In this document: positions 8,967 through 18,345 of the stretch, piece by piece
Layout: each line of letters begins with the position of its first letter
Numbering within the stretch: position 1 is the stretch's first letter
DNA from: Arthrobacter sp. SO5
GTDB lineage: Bacteria > Actinomycetota > Actinomycetes > Actinomycetales > Micrococcaceae
Assembly: GCF_020532805.1 (NCBI RefSeq)
Contig: NZ_MQTQ01000053.1
Coordinates: 1 to 64,000 of the forward strand
Length of the DNA stretch: 64,000 nt
Direction: 5' to 3'
Position numbers and translations under genes: made by a program
Notes under the pieces: model-generated
Database searches by the model: none
What the model was told of the DNA's origin: nothing
Seen by the model: the letters and a program-made list of their open reading frames with translations, nothing else

Positions 8967-8999
8967 CGGTGGCCGGGTCCCTTTGGGGCCCGGCCACCG
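8967..8999 (+). terminator. Hairpin terminator after rplY
   Basis: An 11-bp perfect GC-rich stem (8967-8977 with 8989-8999), extendable inward by TCC/GGG, lies 13 bases after the rplY stop. It may reduce but need not abolish read-through into pth. Confidence 0.75.
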
Positions 9000-9035
9000 T
9001 CGTCTCCACAGCCTGCCCCACAAAAGGACTGATCC

Positions 9036-9623
9036 ATGACTGACAACTGGCTGATCGTAGGCCTCGGTAACCCCGGCGCGGAGTATACGCACAACCGGCA
9101 CAACGTCGGCCAGATGGTCCTCGACGAACTCGCCGCGCGCGTCGGCGGAGGCTTCAAGTCCCACAAGTCCCGCGCCCAGGTCCTGGAGGGACGGCTGGGC
9201 ATCGGCGGGCCCCGGATGGTCCTGGCCAAGCCAATGTCCTACATGAACGTCTCCGGCGGCCCGGTCTCGGCACTGGCAAGGTTCTACGGGATCGACCCCG
9301 GCCACCTCATCGCCGTCCATGACGAGATCGACATCCCTTTTAATACGGTAAAACTGAAGATCGGCGGCGGCGAAGGCGGCCACAACGGGTTGCGGGACAT
9401 CTCCAAAGCCCTCGCCACGAAGGACTATTTCCGGGTGCGTGTCGGCGTCGGACGGCCGCCCGGCAGGATGGATACCGCGGATTATGTCCTCCGGGACTTC
9501 TCCGGAACAGAGAAAAAGGAATTGCCGTTCCTTATCGGCTCGGCGGCGGACGCGGTTGAAGCACTCGTCAGCGAGGGCCTGCTGGCCGCCCAGCAGGCCT
9601 TCCATCCCGTCAAGGCCCCGTAG
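9036..9623 (+). CDS. pth: Peptidyl-tRNA hydrolase
   Basis: Releases tRNA from prematurely dissociated peptidyl-tRNAs. The N-terminal VGLGNPGAEYTHNRHNVG contains the conserved Asn and catalytic His. KPMSYMNVSG, HDEIDIPFN and GGGEGGHNGLRD are all present. The length of 195 aa is typical. An AAAGGA ribosome site precedes the ATG. It is the last housekeeping gene before the regulator array. Confidence 0.96.
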   Translation: MTDNWLIVGLGNPGAEYTHNRHNVGQMVLDELAARVGGGFKSHKSRAQVLEGRLGIGGPRMVLAKPMSYMNVSGGPVSALARFYGIDPGHLIAVHDEIDIPFNTVKLKIGGGEGGHNGLRDISKALATKDYFRVRVGVGRPPGRMDTADYVLRDFSGTEKKELPFLIGSAADAVEALVSEGLLAAQQAFHPVKAP

Positions 9624-9717
9624 CCCGGTCCGCAGAAAGTCCGCCGGCAGGCGCTTCACTTGGTGTCGCGGGCGACGTCGACGCCGGAATTCCCTTCCAA
9701 GCATCCTTCAATCCCGC

Positions 9718-9762
9718 TATGATCTGTCTACTCTCATGTCGGGGGATAGGGATACGCTACTT
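9718..9762 (+). promoter_or_regulatory. Promoter region with two CTACTY boxes upstream of regulator 1
   Basis: A -10-like TATGAT lies at 9718-9723, with a weak -35 (TTCCAA) 17 bp upstream. CTACTC (9728-9733) and CTACTT (9757-9762) follow. ACGCTACT at 9754-9761 is repeated upstream of the polysaccharide operon at 21312-21319, in both cases preceded by GTCGGG. I propose these as operator sites shared with the other two regions; this is inference. Confidence 0.4.
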
Positions 9763-9813
9763 CTAAGCGGACGGTCTCGATTTCTGTCTGCAAAGCGGTA
9801 CGAAGGAAACTAG

Positions 9814-12558
9814 ATGTCGAGGGATTCGCTGGGCTGGGGGAATGTTTCCACTACATTGGCACCCGCCGAAGAAAAAGACTCTGCCGGGTCCGTGACGGGA
9901 CACAGGTGGTCCGTTCTGGCGCGGGCTGCCGACGCCGACCGGGTCCGGATGGCCCTGCTGGCGGATGACAGCATGGGCGTCATCATCACCGGCGACCGCG
10001 GCGTGGGCAAGTCCCTCGTGGGCCGGACCGCACTCGCGGGTTTCGGCCCCGATGTCCATACCCTCCAGCTCCGGACCTCCGGCCCCGGCACGGCCACACC
10101 ATACGGTTGCCTCGCGTTTACCCTCGCCAGGCTTCCGCAGAGTTCCCTCGGTTCGCCTACCGCCATCCTGCACGGGATTACTTCGCTGATCCGCGAAGAT
10201 GCCGCGGGACGAACGTGTGTGATCTTCCTTGACAACGCCGGCGCCCTGGATGAGCCGAGCACCGGCGTCCTGCTCAACCTGCTCCAGACCGGAACGGCCA
10301 GGCTCGTCGCCACAGCCCAGCGCACCACGGACCTGCCTCCCGACTTCTACTGGCTCCTCACGTCCGGGCAACTGGCGGAGGTCCGTCTCGCGAACCTGAC
10401 AGAGGTGGAAACCCTTGACGTGCTCCAAACGGCGCTCGGGCACCGGGTGTCCAGCGCCCTTGGAAGCCAGTTGCACCAGCTGGTCGGCGGTAGCCCCACC
10501 CTGCTGCAGGCTGTCGTCTCGGAACAGATCGAACGCGGAAACCTTGTCCTGTCCGGATCGGTGTGGACCCTCCTTGACGAGGTGGTCCTCGACGGGCGCA
10601 CCGCGCTGGAGGACATTGTCAGGGCCAGATACGCGCGGGAAAATCCGGTGGCACGGGAGGTCATCGAGGTACTCTCCTGCGCCCGAACCCTACCGCTGTC
10701 GCGGCTCGCGAGGATGTACAGCCCCGGGATCATCGCCGACATGGAGGACTCGGGCCAGATCCTCGTCGACCGGACCGAGCAGCACCTCGTCTCCCTCGGC
10801 GACCACTACCTGGGCGATATTGTCCGGAACTGGCTGAGCGTGGAGCGCCGGCTGGAGCTCAGGGACAAGGTTCCCGGCCATCTCGAACACGAGCTGGGCG
10901 AACTGACCGTTGAGGACCTGCTGGCGTATGCGGCATGGACCCACGACTGCGAAGCGCCGCTGGCGCCGCCCCATGCGCTGGCAGCGGCCAGCGCCGCCGT
11001 CAAGCTCTTTGATCCCAAGTTCGCGCTCAAGTGCGCCGGCAGCCTGCACCCCAGGGATCCTGAATGGGCCGAAGGCCAGCTGCAGAAAGCCGCCGCCTAC
11101 CTGCAGCTGGGCCTCCCGCTGCAGGCGATGTCGGCGCTCGACGATATTTCGGAACGCCAAATCCGCGACCTACCGGCCGAAGCCTTCGCTGACATCACTG
11201 CCGCGAAGGCCGACTGCATGTCATGGCTGGAGGACCGGGCAGGGAAGGTGCCCGAGCTGATCCGGCAGGCACGGATGAGGCTTCACGACTTCAGCATCAG
11301 CGAGCCCCCGGCAACACCGGACGAGCTAACCCGCGCCACGCTGTGCCTGGACCTGTGCGAATACAGCTACCTCTCCTTCATCGGTGACTACGAACCCCTG
11401 ATGGAGCGGCTCGGCGCTGCGGCGTCCGCGTCGGGGAACGGCGTCGATCCTGTGCACCGGCTCAGGTCGGCCATCATTTTGATGGAGGCCTTGTGCATGA
11501 CGGGCAAGGAGCTTGAGGCCCGGACGCTGATGCGCGAGATCGGCGGCCAGCTGAGCGAATGGTCGAACGTTCCCCGGATCCGCGAGAACTTCGCGTGGCG
11601 CTCCTTCAATGTGCTCCTGCTCTCCGGCCACTGGCGCCAGAGCATCGACATGTTGAAAGACGCCAGCGGCCGTGCGGGCCACGGTCTGCATTCCGGCAGC
11701 GCCGCCACCGACCTTGCCGTCGGACTTGCCTATGTCTACGCGGGCCGCGGCTACATGGCCCTGGACCCGCTCCTGGCTGCCATTGCCCAGTTGGAGGTCC
11801 GTTCCAGCCTGCAATCGCTGCGACAGGCCTACGCCGCCACTGCGTTCGCCTACGCCCAGACCGGAAACTCCATGCAGGCAAGCGTCTACCTTGACAGGGC
11901 ACGCTCCACGGACGTTCCGGCCCGCTTCATGATCCGTAGCTCCGCCGACTTCTGCATGGACATGGCCTCGCGCTGGCTGGGCGACCCGGAGGCGAAGGAC
12001 CGGCTGGTACGCTCGGCCGAAATGCACTTCAGGGCCGGCCGCTACACCCTGGCCGGTATCTTCATGCTCGGCGCGACGGTTAACGGCACGGCCAAGGATT
12101 TCCACTTCCTCGAAGACATCGCCACGCGGCGGCAGGGTCCACTCGCGGAATTGTCGTCCATTATTGCGATCGGCAGCCGGAAGAAGGACGCAGGGACCAT
12201 GCTGGCGGCGGCCCACCTGGCCGCGTCCCTGGAACTGGACGCCGTCCAGGCGCGCTGCGCCGCCCTTGCCTTCGACTTCGCCAAGGCAGCTGGTCTGAGC
12301 GCCAGCGCCAGCGCCGCGCATACGATGCTGGAGAGTCTCGCAGAGTCTGTTCCGGCGCTGCCGGTCATTCCGCGCAACAAGGGCCCGCTCCTGACGGACA
12401 GGGAGCGGCAGATCGCTACCCTCGCCGGAAACGGTGTGTCCAACAAGGACATTGCTCTCGAAGTGGGCATTTCAGTCAGAACAGTGGAGGGACACCTGTA
12501 CCAGGTGTTCACGAAGCTCGGAGTTTCCTCGCGAAGTGATCTGCTTGGACTCATCTAG
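9814..12558 (+). CDS. Large ATP-binding LuxR-family regulator 1 (LAL-like)
   Basis: 914-aa member of the large ATP-binding LuxR-type (STAND-like) regulators. Walker A GDRGVGKS is at 60-67 and Walker B-like CVIFLDNAG near 135-143. A long Ala/Leu-rich middle is likely to form helical (TPR-like) repeats. The last ~56 residues are a LuxR/GerE helix-turn-helix, with LTDRERQIATLAGNG and VRTVEGHLY. A WTHDCE motif in the middle corresponds to W-S-M-D-C-G in the sister proteins. GAAGGAA precedes the ATG. Its 3' end overlaps regulator 2 by about 23 bp, so the two are probably translated together. The inducer is unknown. Confidence 0.9.
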   Translation: MSRDSLGWGNVSTTLAPAEEKDSAGSVTGHRWSVLARAADADRVRMALLADDSMGVIITGDRGVGKSLVGRTALAGFGPDVHTLQLRTSGPGTATPYGCLAFTLARLPQSSLGSPTAILHGITSLIREDAAGRTCVIFLDNAGALDEPSTGVLLNLLQTGTARLVATAQRTTDLPPDFYWLLTSGQLAEVRLANLTEVETLDVLQTALGHRVSSALGSQLHQLVGGSPTLLQAVVSEQIERGNLVLSGSVWTLLDEVVLDGRTALEDIVRARYARENPVAREVIEVLSCARTLPLSRLARMYSPGIIADMEDSGQILVDRTEQHLVSLGDHYLGDIVRNWLSVERRLELRDKVPGHLEHELGELTVEDLLAYAAWTHDCEAPLAPPHALAAASAAVKLFDPKFALKCAGSLHPRDPEWAEGQLQKAAAYLQLGLPLQAMSALDDISERQIRDLPAEAFADITAAKADCMSWLEDRAGKVPELIRQARMRLHDFSISEPPATPDELTRATLCLDLCEYSYLSFIGDYEPLMERLGAAASASGNGVDPVHRLRSAIILMEALCMTGKELEARTLMREIGGQLSEWSNVPRIRENFAWRSFNVLLLSGHWRQSIDMLKDASGRAGHGLHSGSAATDLAVGLAYVYAGRGYMALDPLLAAIAQLEVRSSLQSLRQAYAATAFAYAQTGNSMQASVYLDRARSTDVPARFMIRSSADFCMDMASRWLGDPEAKDRLVRSAEMHFRAGRYTLAGIFMLGATVNGTAKDFHFLEDIATRRQGPLAELSSIIAIGSRKKDAGTMLAAAHLAASLELDAVQARCAALAFDFAKAAGLSASASAAHTMLESLAESVPALPVIPRNKGPLLTDRERQIATLAGNGVSNKDIALEVGISVRTVEGHLYQVFTKLGVSSRSDLLGLI

Positions 12559-15256
12559 GCCCCGCGCAGCCGGTCCGGGGACCGAGGTGCCCGCAGCCGC
12601 CCTGACAGGGCGGACCGATGACCTGAGGTCAGCGGTGACGGCCATCCGGGGAAGCAGCCACGTCGCCGTCATGTTGCTCGGCGACAGCGGAATCGGCAAA
12701 TCAACCCTGTTGGAGGCGGTCGTAGCCGAACTCCAGCCTGAGGTGACGCCTGTCCGGATCCACGGCAGCCCATCGTTGGCGATGGTGCCCTACGGCGTCC
12801 TCGGACCGTTTATCGTCGGGCTCCCGGTGCAGGAAGCCACCTCGCAGTTGGCGGTCCTGCGGACGTTCTGGTCCCATCTGGAGGATGAACGGCGCGCCAC
12901 CGGCCGGCCGCTCCTGCTCATAGTCGACGACGCCCATGATCTTGACGAGGCGACTGCCGGGATCCTGGTGGAACTCGCCGCGGCCGGCTGGGCGAAACTG
13001 CTCGTGGCGGCCGCGGCCCGTCCGGGCCTGCCCGAAACGCTGCTGCAGTTGTGGTTTGAAGGCATAGCGGTGCGGCTGGACCTGCGGCCGCTGACCCGGC
13101 AGCAGACCAACGAAATGCTGGAGCACGGCCTCGGCCCCCAGGTGCTGCCGAATGTCGGCGAAGTCCTCTGGGAAGCATCGGCCGGCAATCCCCTGCTGCT
13201 CAATGGCCTGATCGATGACGCGAAGCATGACGGAACCCTGCTCCAGCGAAACGGGGTGTGGCTGCTCACGCAGCCCCTGAACAGCCACGGGGACCGGCTG
13301 ACCGACGTCGTACGCCGGCAGCTGCTCCGGCGCTCGCCGGACGAGCGGCAGGCACTGAACCTTGTTGCGCTGGCGGAGCCCGTGGGGCGGGACCTGATCG
13401 AGTCCGTCGTGGGAGAGGAGGCCGTAGGGGCGCTGATCGAACACGAGCTGATCAAGGTGACGCCCTCGGCCCGGCCGGAACTGCGGCTGTGGCACTCGGT
13501 CTACGGGGATACGCTGCGGAACCTGATTTCCCCCGCACGCAGCCTCCAGCTGCGGCAGAGCCTCCTGCGGCTCATGGACGCGGAGCCGACGTCGGCCGAG
13601 GGGCTCCTGCGCCAGGTGAGCTGGTCGATGGACTGCGGCGCGGAGGTTGATGACCGGCAACTGCTCAGGGCTGCGGTCCTCGCCAGCCGCCTGTACCAGG
13701 ACGAATTGGCCCGCAAAGCCGCCGGTCGGGTCAAGGACCCCGAGCTGCAGATGGCGGCACGGTCCGTGACGGCACGCACATACTTCAACACCTCCGACTA
13801 TGAAGCGGCCCGGGACATCCTGGAGGCCGATTTCGGCAAGGGCCACAGCGTGGCGGTCCTGCTCACGGGAACCCTGATGTGGGCAGCCGTGCAGTCCGCC
13901 CTCGGCAACACGCCGGCCGTCATCATGGACCGCGCCCGAGCGCTCCTGGTCGCCGGGGAACAGCTTGCGAAAACCAATCCGGAGGACGCGGAGAGCATCC
14001 TTGCAGCGACAAGGGAACGCTACCGGACCATGCGCAGCATGGTGCTCGCCATGGCCGGGGAGTACGAGGCGGATCCGGCTGGACCTCCGTTGCCGGCGGA
14101 GGATCGCCCCCCGGCCAACCACCTTGAGGCCGCCTTCCGGCTGGCCCTTGAATCGGAACGGCTCCTCGTCCAGGGCAAGTCCGCCAGTGCTTTTGCCGCC
14201 GCGTCCGAAGCCCTGACAGCTGCCGGTGCCGGATACGACGAACTGTACTTCCTCGCAGAATTCCTGGTGGTCCGTGCTGCCGCAGCCATCATTCACAACG
14301 GCGACTGGGAGGCAGCCGAAACACTCCTGTCAGGGGTCGGCGCCAGTTCGGGACCAAGCCTGATCACCTTCGGCGGGGGAGTCCACGCGGCGCACGGCAT
14401 CATCCTGCTGTACCAGGGAAGAGCCGCCCAGTCCTTGAACACCCTCAGCGGAGCGCTGGAATCATTGCGGCTCGCGGATCCGCAGCAGCTCTTCGCGCTG
14501 ACCGCGTCGATGGCTTTCGCCGCCGCTGCGGAAATGGGCGCAACGGACAAGGCTGCGGTGTTGCTGGCGGACTACGAATCCGCTCCCCGTGCCGTCTCGC
14601 GCTACCTGCGTACGCTCTCCGAGATGGCCGTTGTCTACGGCAAAGCCCGTCTCGGCAACTACCCCGAAGCGATCTCGGAACTGCGGCAGCTCGGCCGGCC
14701 GCGCGGCGACGGGATGACCGCAGGTCTTGAATTCGACTCGCTCTCCTTCCGCCTGGCGCTCGGTGACCGGGACGCGGCGTCCCGGTTGCTTGAGCTAGAA
14801 CCCGAGCTGGAGGGCTGCAGGGCAGCGGCGCTCTGCAACTACGCCCGTGCGGTCCGCACGGACCTGGCGGCGGACCACCTGGAGGCTGCCAAGAGCTGCG
14901 AGGACGCCGAACTCTGGACTTTCGCGGCGCTGGCCTACGACGCCGCAGCGAACGCCTACCGGGCCGCCGGCGACACCCTCCGGGAACGTATGGCCATCTC
15001 GCAGCGTAAGCGCTGCCCGGACCGGGCCGACAGCATCCCCGGCAAGGGCACTGAAGTCGAGGCCGATTCGCTTGGCCTCTTGACCCGACGCGAGCGGGAC
15101 ATCGTGGCGCTTGCCGTCCGTGGCCTCAGCGACCGGCAGATCGCCGTCGAGCTCCAAGTGTCCATCAGGACTGTCGAAGGCCACCTGTACCGCAGCTACG
15201 CGAAGCTCAACGTCAAGGGCCGTGACCAGCTCCCCGGCCCGGCCGGAAGCCAGTAG
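12536..15256 (+). CDS. Large ATP-binding LuxR-family regulator 2 (LAL-like)
   Basis: Second paralogue, about 906 aa. Walker A GDSGIGKS lies near 49-56 and Walker B LLLIVDDAHDLDE is intact. WSMDCGAEVDDRQLLRAA marks the start of the helical middle. The C-terminal DNA-binding domain reads LTRRERDIVALAVRGLSDRQIAVELQ, then VSIRTVEGHLY. The start is uncertain: GTG at 12536 (used here, with GGAG 12 bases upstream) or TTG at 12545; longer versions would overlap regulator 1 much further. Overlap with the previous gene implies translational coupling. The proteins are clearly related but diverged, so the duplication is old. Confidence 0.88.
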   Translation: MICLDSSRPRAAGPGTEVPAAALTGRTDDLRSAVTAIRGSSHVAVMLLGDSGIGKSTLLEAVVAELQPEVTPVRIHGSPSLAMVPYGVLGPFIVGLPVQEATSQLAVLRTFWSHLEDERRATGRPLLLIVDDAHDLDEATAGILVELAAAGWAKLLVAAAARPGLPETLLQLWFEGIAVRLDLRPLTRQQTNEMLEHGLGPQVLPNVGEVLWEASAGNPLLLNGLIDDAKHDGTLLQRNGVWLLTQPLNSHGDRLTDVVRRQLLRRSPDERQALNLVALAEPVGRDLIESVVGEEAVGALIEHELIKVTPSARPELRLWHSVYGDTLRNLISPARSLQLRQSLLRLMDAEPTSAEGLLRQVSWSMDCGAEVDDRQLLRAAVLASRLYQDELARKAAGRVKDPELQMAARSVTARTYFNTSDYEAARDILEADFGKGHSVAVLLTGTLMWAAVQSALGNTPAVIMDRARALLVAGEQLAKTNPEDAESILAATRERYRTMRSMVLAMAGEYEADPAGPPLPAEDRPPANHLEAAFRLALESERLLVQGKSASAFAAASEALTAAGAGYDELYFLAEFLVVRAAAAIIHNGDWEAAETLLSGVGASSGPSLITFGGGVHAAHGIILLYQGRAAQSLNTLSGALESLRLADPQQLFALTASMAFAAAAEMGATDKAAVLLADYESAPRAVSRYLRTLSEMAVVYGKARLGNYPEAISELRQLGRPRGDGMTAGLEFDSLSFRLALGDRDAASRLLELEPELEGCRAAALCNYARAVRTDLAADHLEAAKSCEDAELWTFAALAYDAAANAYRAAGDTLRERMAISQRKRCPDRADSIPGKGTEVEADSLGLLTRRERDIVALAVRGLSDRQIAVELQVSIRTVEGHLYRSYAKLNVKGRDQLPGPAGSQ

Positions 15257-15370
15257 CTCCCCTTCGGGAGTGCCGGGCCGGCCGCGGGACGACGGCCGCA
15301 TTGGAGTGCCAGCGGGCAGCCGGCGCCGCGGCTGACCGCTCCCCGCGGGGCCACTCGGAGTATTTCCCGG

Positions 15371-15463
15371 ACTACTTGGTTTGGCCGCTCAAGCCGGCAG
15401 GCCCATCTGAGTACAGCCACGTATACCCCGACCAAGTACCCGCTCAGGATTCGAGTACTACTT
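15371..15463 (+). promoter_or_regulatory. Cluster of CTACTY/RAGTAG boxes upstream of regulator 3
   Basis: The 282-bp gap before regulator 3 holds no gene. It is unusually rich in TACTT/TACTC and their complements: ACTACTTGG (15371-15379), GAGTAC (15409), CCAAGTACC (15432-15440) and overlapping GAGTAC/TACTACTT (15453-15463). ACTACTTGG recurs exactly, inverted, at 21270-21278. Weak promoter elements TTGCCC (15479) and TATCAC (15502) lie downstream at 17-bp spacing. AAGGTCTCA precedes the ATG, as it does at 21376. The regulatory role is inferred. Confidence 0.45.
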
Positions 15464-15538
15464 ACGCATCCCGAAATGTTGCCCAGTCCATAGCTTGGAG
15501 TTATCACTGGTCTACCATTGATTGCGAAGGTCTCACTC

Positions 15539-18286
15539 ATGTTTCAGCACGACGTCGGCCTGCCTGCGGGCAGCGGCAAAACAGATGCGATTTCACCAGC
15601 ACAGCGCTTCTCACAGGGGCGCTACGACAAACCCTTCACCCGCCACCAGATTGTTTCTGACGTGATCGACACGCTGACCTCTGGCTCCGGCTGCGGGGTG
15701 GTACTTGTGGGGGAACACGGGGCTGGAAAGTCCTTCATCGCCCAACGCGCCCTCGAGCAGCTTGGCGAGGACTATGTCGTGGTCCAGGTCCGCGGCAGCT
15801 CGATTTCCTCAAAACTTCCCTACGGCGCCCTGAGCGTTCTGCTGAACGATCTCGACGCTTCCCACCTCGAACACCCGCTCATGGTGCTGCGGGGCCTCAC
15901 CCAGCTCCTCCACACGAAGGCCCAGGGACGAAGCATCGTGCTCTTCGTGGACAATGCCCACGATCTGGACGAACTCTCCAGCATGATGGTGGCGCAGCTC
16001 AGCGCCGGCGCGCACGTCACCCTGCTGGCAGCGTGCGTGGACCTGCCTCATGTGGGCGGGGACATCATGGGGCTCTGGAAGGACGACCTGCTCCGGCGCG
16101 TTGACCTCGGCCCGTTCGATTTCACGGAGACATCAGCGACACTCAGCAATGAATACGGCGGCCGGTTCTCCCTCACGGCGGCACGCGCCCTCTGGAATGC
16201 GAGCGGCGGAAACGCACTCTTCCTCCACTCCCTGGCCCGGGAACAGATCAAGATCGGCAGGGTCGTCCGCCAGGACGGTACCTGGATCCTGGGTAATGGC
16301 CCGATTGCCCTGACCGGCGAGATCCGCGACGTCGTGAAGGCCCGCCTCAACAAGCTCAGCTCGGGCCAGCGGGATGTCTTCGAGCTCTTGGCCCTTGCCG
16401 GCGCGGTCCCCTTGCAGATGCTCATGAGCGTCGCCAATCCCCAGGACATGGATGCCCTCCAGGAGCGGGCCATGATCCATGTCAGCCATGACCACCCGCC
16501 CATGGTGAGTGTCGCCAACCAGGTGACCGCAGGAATCGTCGCCAGCGTCGTGCCACCGGGCAGGAGCGCGGAACTCCGGCGCCGGCTCAAGGCGGTGCTC
16601 GAGGACTCGGACCAGGCGGAGTTCGGGGGTTCAACCGGCGTCGCCTGGGCTCTGGACTGCGGTGAGCAGGTCAGTCCGAACGTGGCCCTTGCCGCAGCCC
16701 ACACGGCGAATGACTCATCCGATCCGGTGGCCGCATTGCGGTTCCTGCACGAGATCCAGGGCCGCGAATCGATTCCGGGGGTGGCCGTGGAATCGGTGCA
16801 TGCCCACATTTCGGTCAACAACGACGAGTCCGCACGCCGGGTCCTCGCCTCGCTGGATCACCTCGCCGGCTCGGATTTTTCACTCGCTGAATGGACCTCG
16901 CTGCAGTTGCTCCGAACCGAGTTGGACAAGCGCAGCGCCGTCTCGGCGGTCAACGCGCGGGCCACGCTGCAGACCATCGCACAAAGGCTTTCGGAGGAAT
17001 GCGATGCATCCGATGTCCACGGGTCCGACGCAGCGGCAGCCCGTGAGCACCTCCGCATCGCCGAAATCGACCTCGCTGTCTTCGAGGGCCGATACGCCGA
17101 TGCCTTGACAATGACCGAGGACACCGATGCCGGGGAACTCGGCACCGAATCGCGAATCCTCTCCGCCAGCCTGCGCTGCGAGGCCATGGCGGTCACCGGG
17201 AATATCGTCGGCGCCCTGGACCTCGGCGGCCAGGTCGTGGCCGCCGCCTCCGCCGTTCAGCTCTCGGACCGGGCCATGCGGGAAATCAGGGGCCGGTTCC
17301 TGATCCTGATGCTGCTCTCGGCCAAGTTCCGGGAAATGTCGCTGTTCCTGTCGGAGTCCTACGCGACTGCAGACCCGCAGGCCCGGCTCGGCGGGATGTT
17401 CGAGATCTGCCAGGGAGTGATCGATGTCCATGCGGGTCTCCTCGACGAGGCGCTGCCCCGTCTCCGGGCCGGGATGGGGCAGCTTCGGACACAGGACCCC
17501 GATGCCGTGGCGGCCCTTGCCGTGGCGGCCTGCGCCTATGCCGCGGCCCTTCATGGTGACGAGGAGCAAGCCAGTCTCCTGCTCGCCGAGCTGGCGCAGC
17601 TGCGTACGCCGTGCTCGTGGCTGGTGGGCCGCGTGACGCGCTATTTCGAGCTGTGCGCTCTAGCCGAACTCGGCCAGCGGGCACTGGCGATCCGCTCGCT
17701 CGTCGCAGAAGCGGACAACGATACCGAGGTGTCGGCCCTGGCGCCGGCCCTCTTGTTCCTGTCGGCGGCGGCACGGCTCGGCGACCGCCAGGTCGGCCTG
17801 AAGCTGGGCACGCTGTCCGGGCGCGTGTCCGGGCAGTTCGCGAGTCAATGCTCGCGGCTGGCGGAGGGCGTGAAGGACACCGACAGCGACCAGCTGCTGG
17901 CTGCCTCCAAGGATTCCGATGCCGCAGGCAACGCTGTTTTCGCCAGGGACGCGGCCCGCAAAGCCGTCAGCTTCGCCAACGACGCCGGAAACCGGATCGC
18001 CTTGCGGATCGCCCAGCGGGCACAGCAGTCCCTCGACGACAGGTTTGGCAGCCCCAAGAACGGTCTGCACTCGCTCACGACCTCAACCCTGACAGCCAGG
18101 GAATGCGAGGTGGCCGTCAGGGCCGCTGCCGGAACCTCCAACCGCAAGATCGCGGAACAGATGCATGTTTCGGTCCGCACGGTTGAGGGCCACCTTTATC
18201 AGGTGTACTCGAAGCTGCATGTGGCCAGCAGATCGGAACTCAAGGATGTCATCTCCACACCGACTGAAAGTGCCCGCTTGGGCTGA
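15539..18286 (+). CDS. Large ATP-binding LuxR-family regulator 3 (LAL-like)
   Basis: Third paralogue, 915 aa from ATG 15539, which has GAAGG 8 bases upstream; an in-frame TTG at 15518 is less likely. Walker A GEHGAGKS is at 58-65, Walker B SIVLFVDNAHDLDE is intact, and WALDCGEQVSPN marks the middle. The C-terminal helix-turn-helix reads LTARECEVAVRAAAGTSNRK, then VSVRTVEGHLYQVYSKLHV. It starts a new transcription unit after the 282-bp box-rich gap, and regulator 4 follows after 59 bp. It probably responds to a ligand or partner bound by the helical middle; none can be named. Confidence 0.9.
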   Translation: MFQHDVGLPAGSGKTDAISPAQRFSQGRYDKPFTRHQIVSDVIDTLTSGSGCGVVLVGEHGAGKSFIAQRALEQLGEDYVVVQVRGSSISSKLPYGALSVLLNDLDASHLEHPLMVLRGLTQLLHTKAQGRSIVLFVDNAHDLDELSSMMVAQLSAGAHVTLLAACVDLPHVGGDIMGLWKDDLLRRVDLGPFDFTETSATLSNEYGGRFSLTAARALWNASGGNALFLHSLAREQIKIGRVVRQDGTWILGNGPIALTGEIRDVVKARLNKLSSGQRDVFELLALAGAVPLQMLMSVANPQDMDALQERAMIHVSHDHPPMVSVANQVTAGIVASVVPPGRSAELRRRLKAVLEDSDQAEFGGSTGVAWALDCGEQVSPNVALAAAHTANDSSDPVAALRFLHEIQGRESIPGVAVESVHAHISVNNDESARRVLASLDHLAGSDFSLAEWTSLQLLRTELDKRSAVSAVNARATLQTIAQRLSEECDASDVHGSDAAAAREHLRIAEIDLAVFEGRYADALTMTEDTDAGELGTESRILSASLRCEAMAVTGNIVGALDLGGQVVAAASAVQLSDRAMREIRGRFLILMLLSAKFREMSLFLSESYATADPQARLGGMFEICQGVIDVHAGLLDEALPRLRAGMGQLRTQDPDAVAALAVAACAYAAALHGDEEQASLLLAELAQLRTPCSWLVGRVTRYFELCALAELGQRALAIRSLVAEADNDTEVSALAPALLFLSAAARLGDRQVGLKLGTLSGRVSGQFASQCSRLAEGVKDTDSDQLLAASKDSDAAGNAVFARDAARKAVSFANDAGNRIALRIAQRAQQSLDDRFGSPKNGLHSLTTSTLTARECEVAVRAAAGTSNRKIAEQMHVSVRTVEGHLYQVYSKLHVASRSELKDVISTPTESARLG

Positions 18287-18345
18287 GCCCGGGCAATCCC
18301 TCTCGACTCCGCGGCCGCAGCCGAGTGCCGGGGAAGGAACCGGGG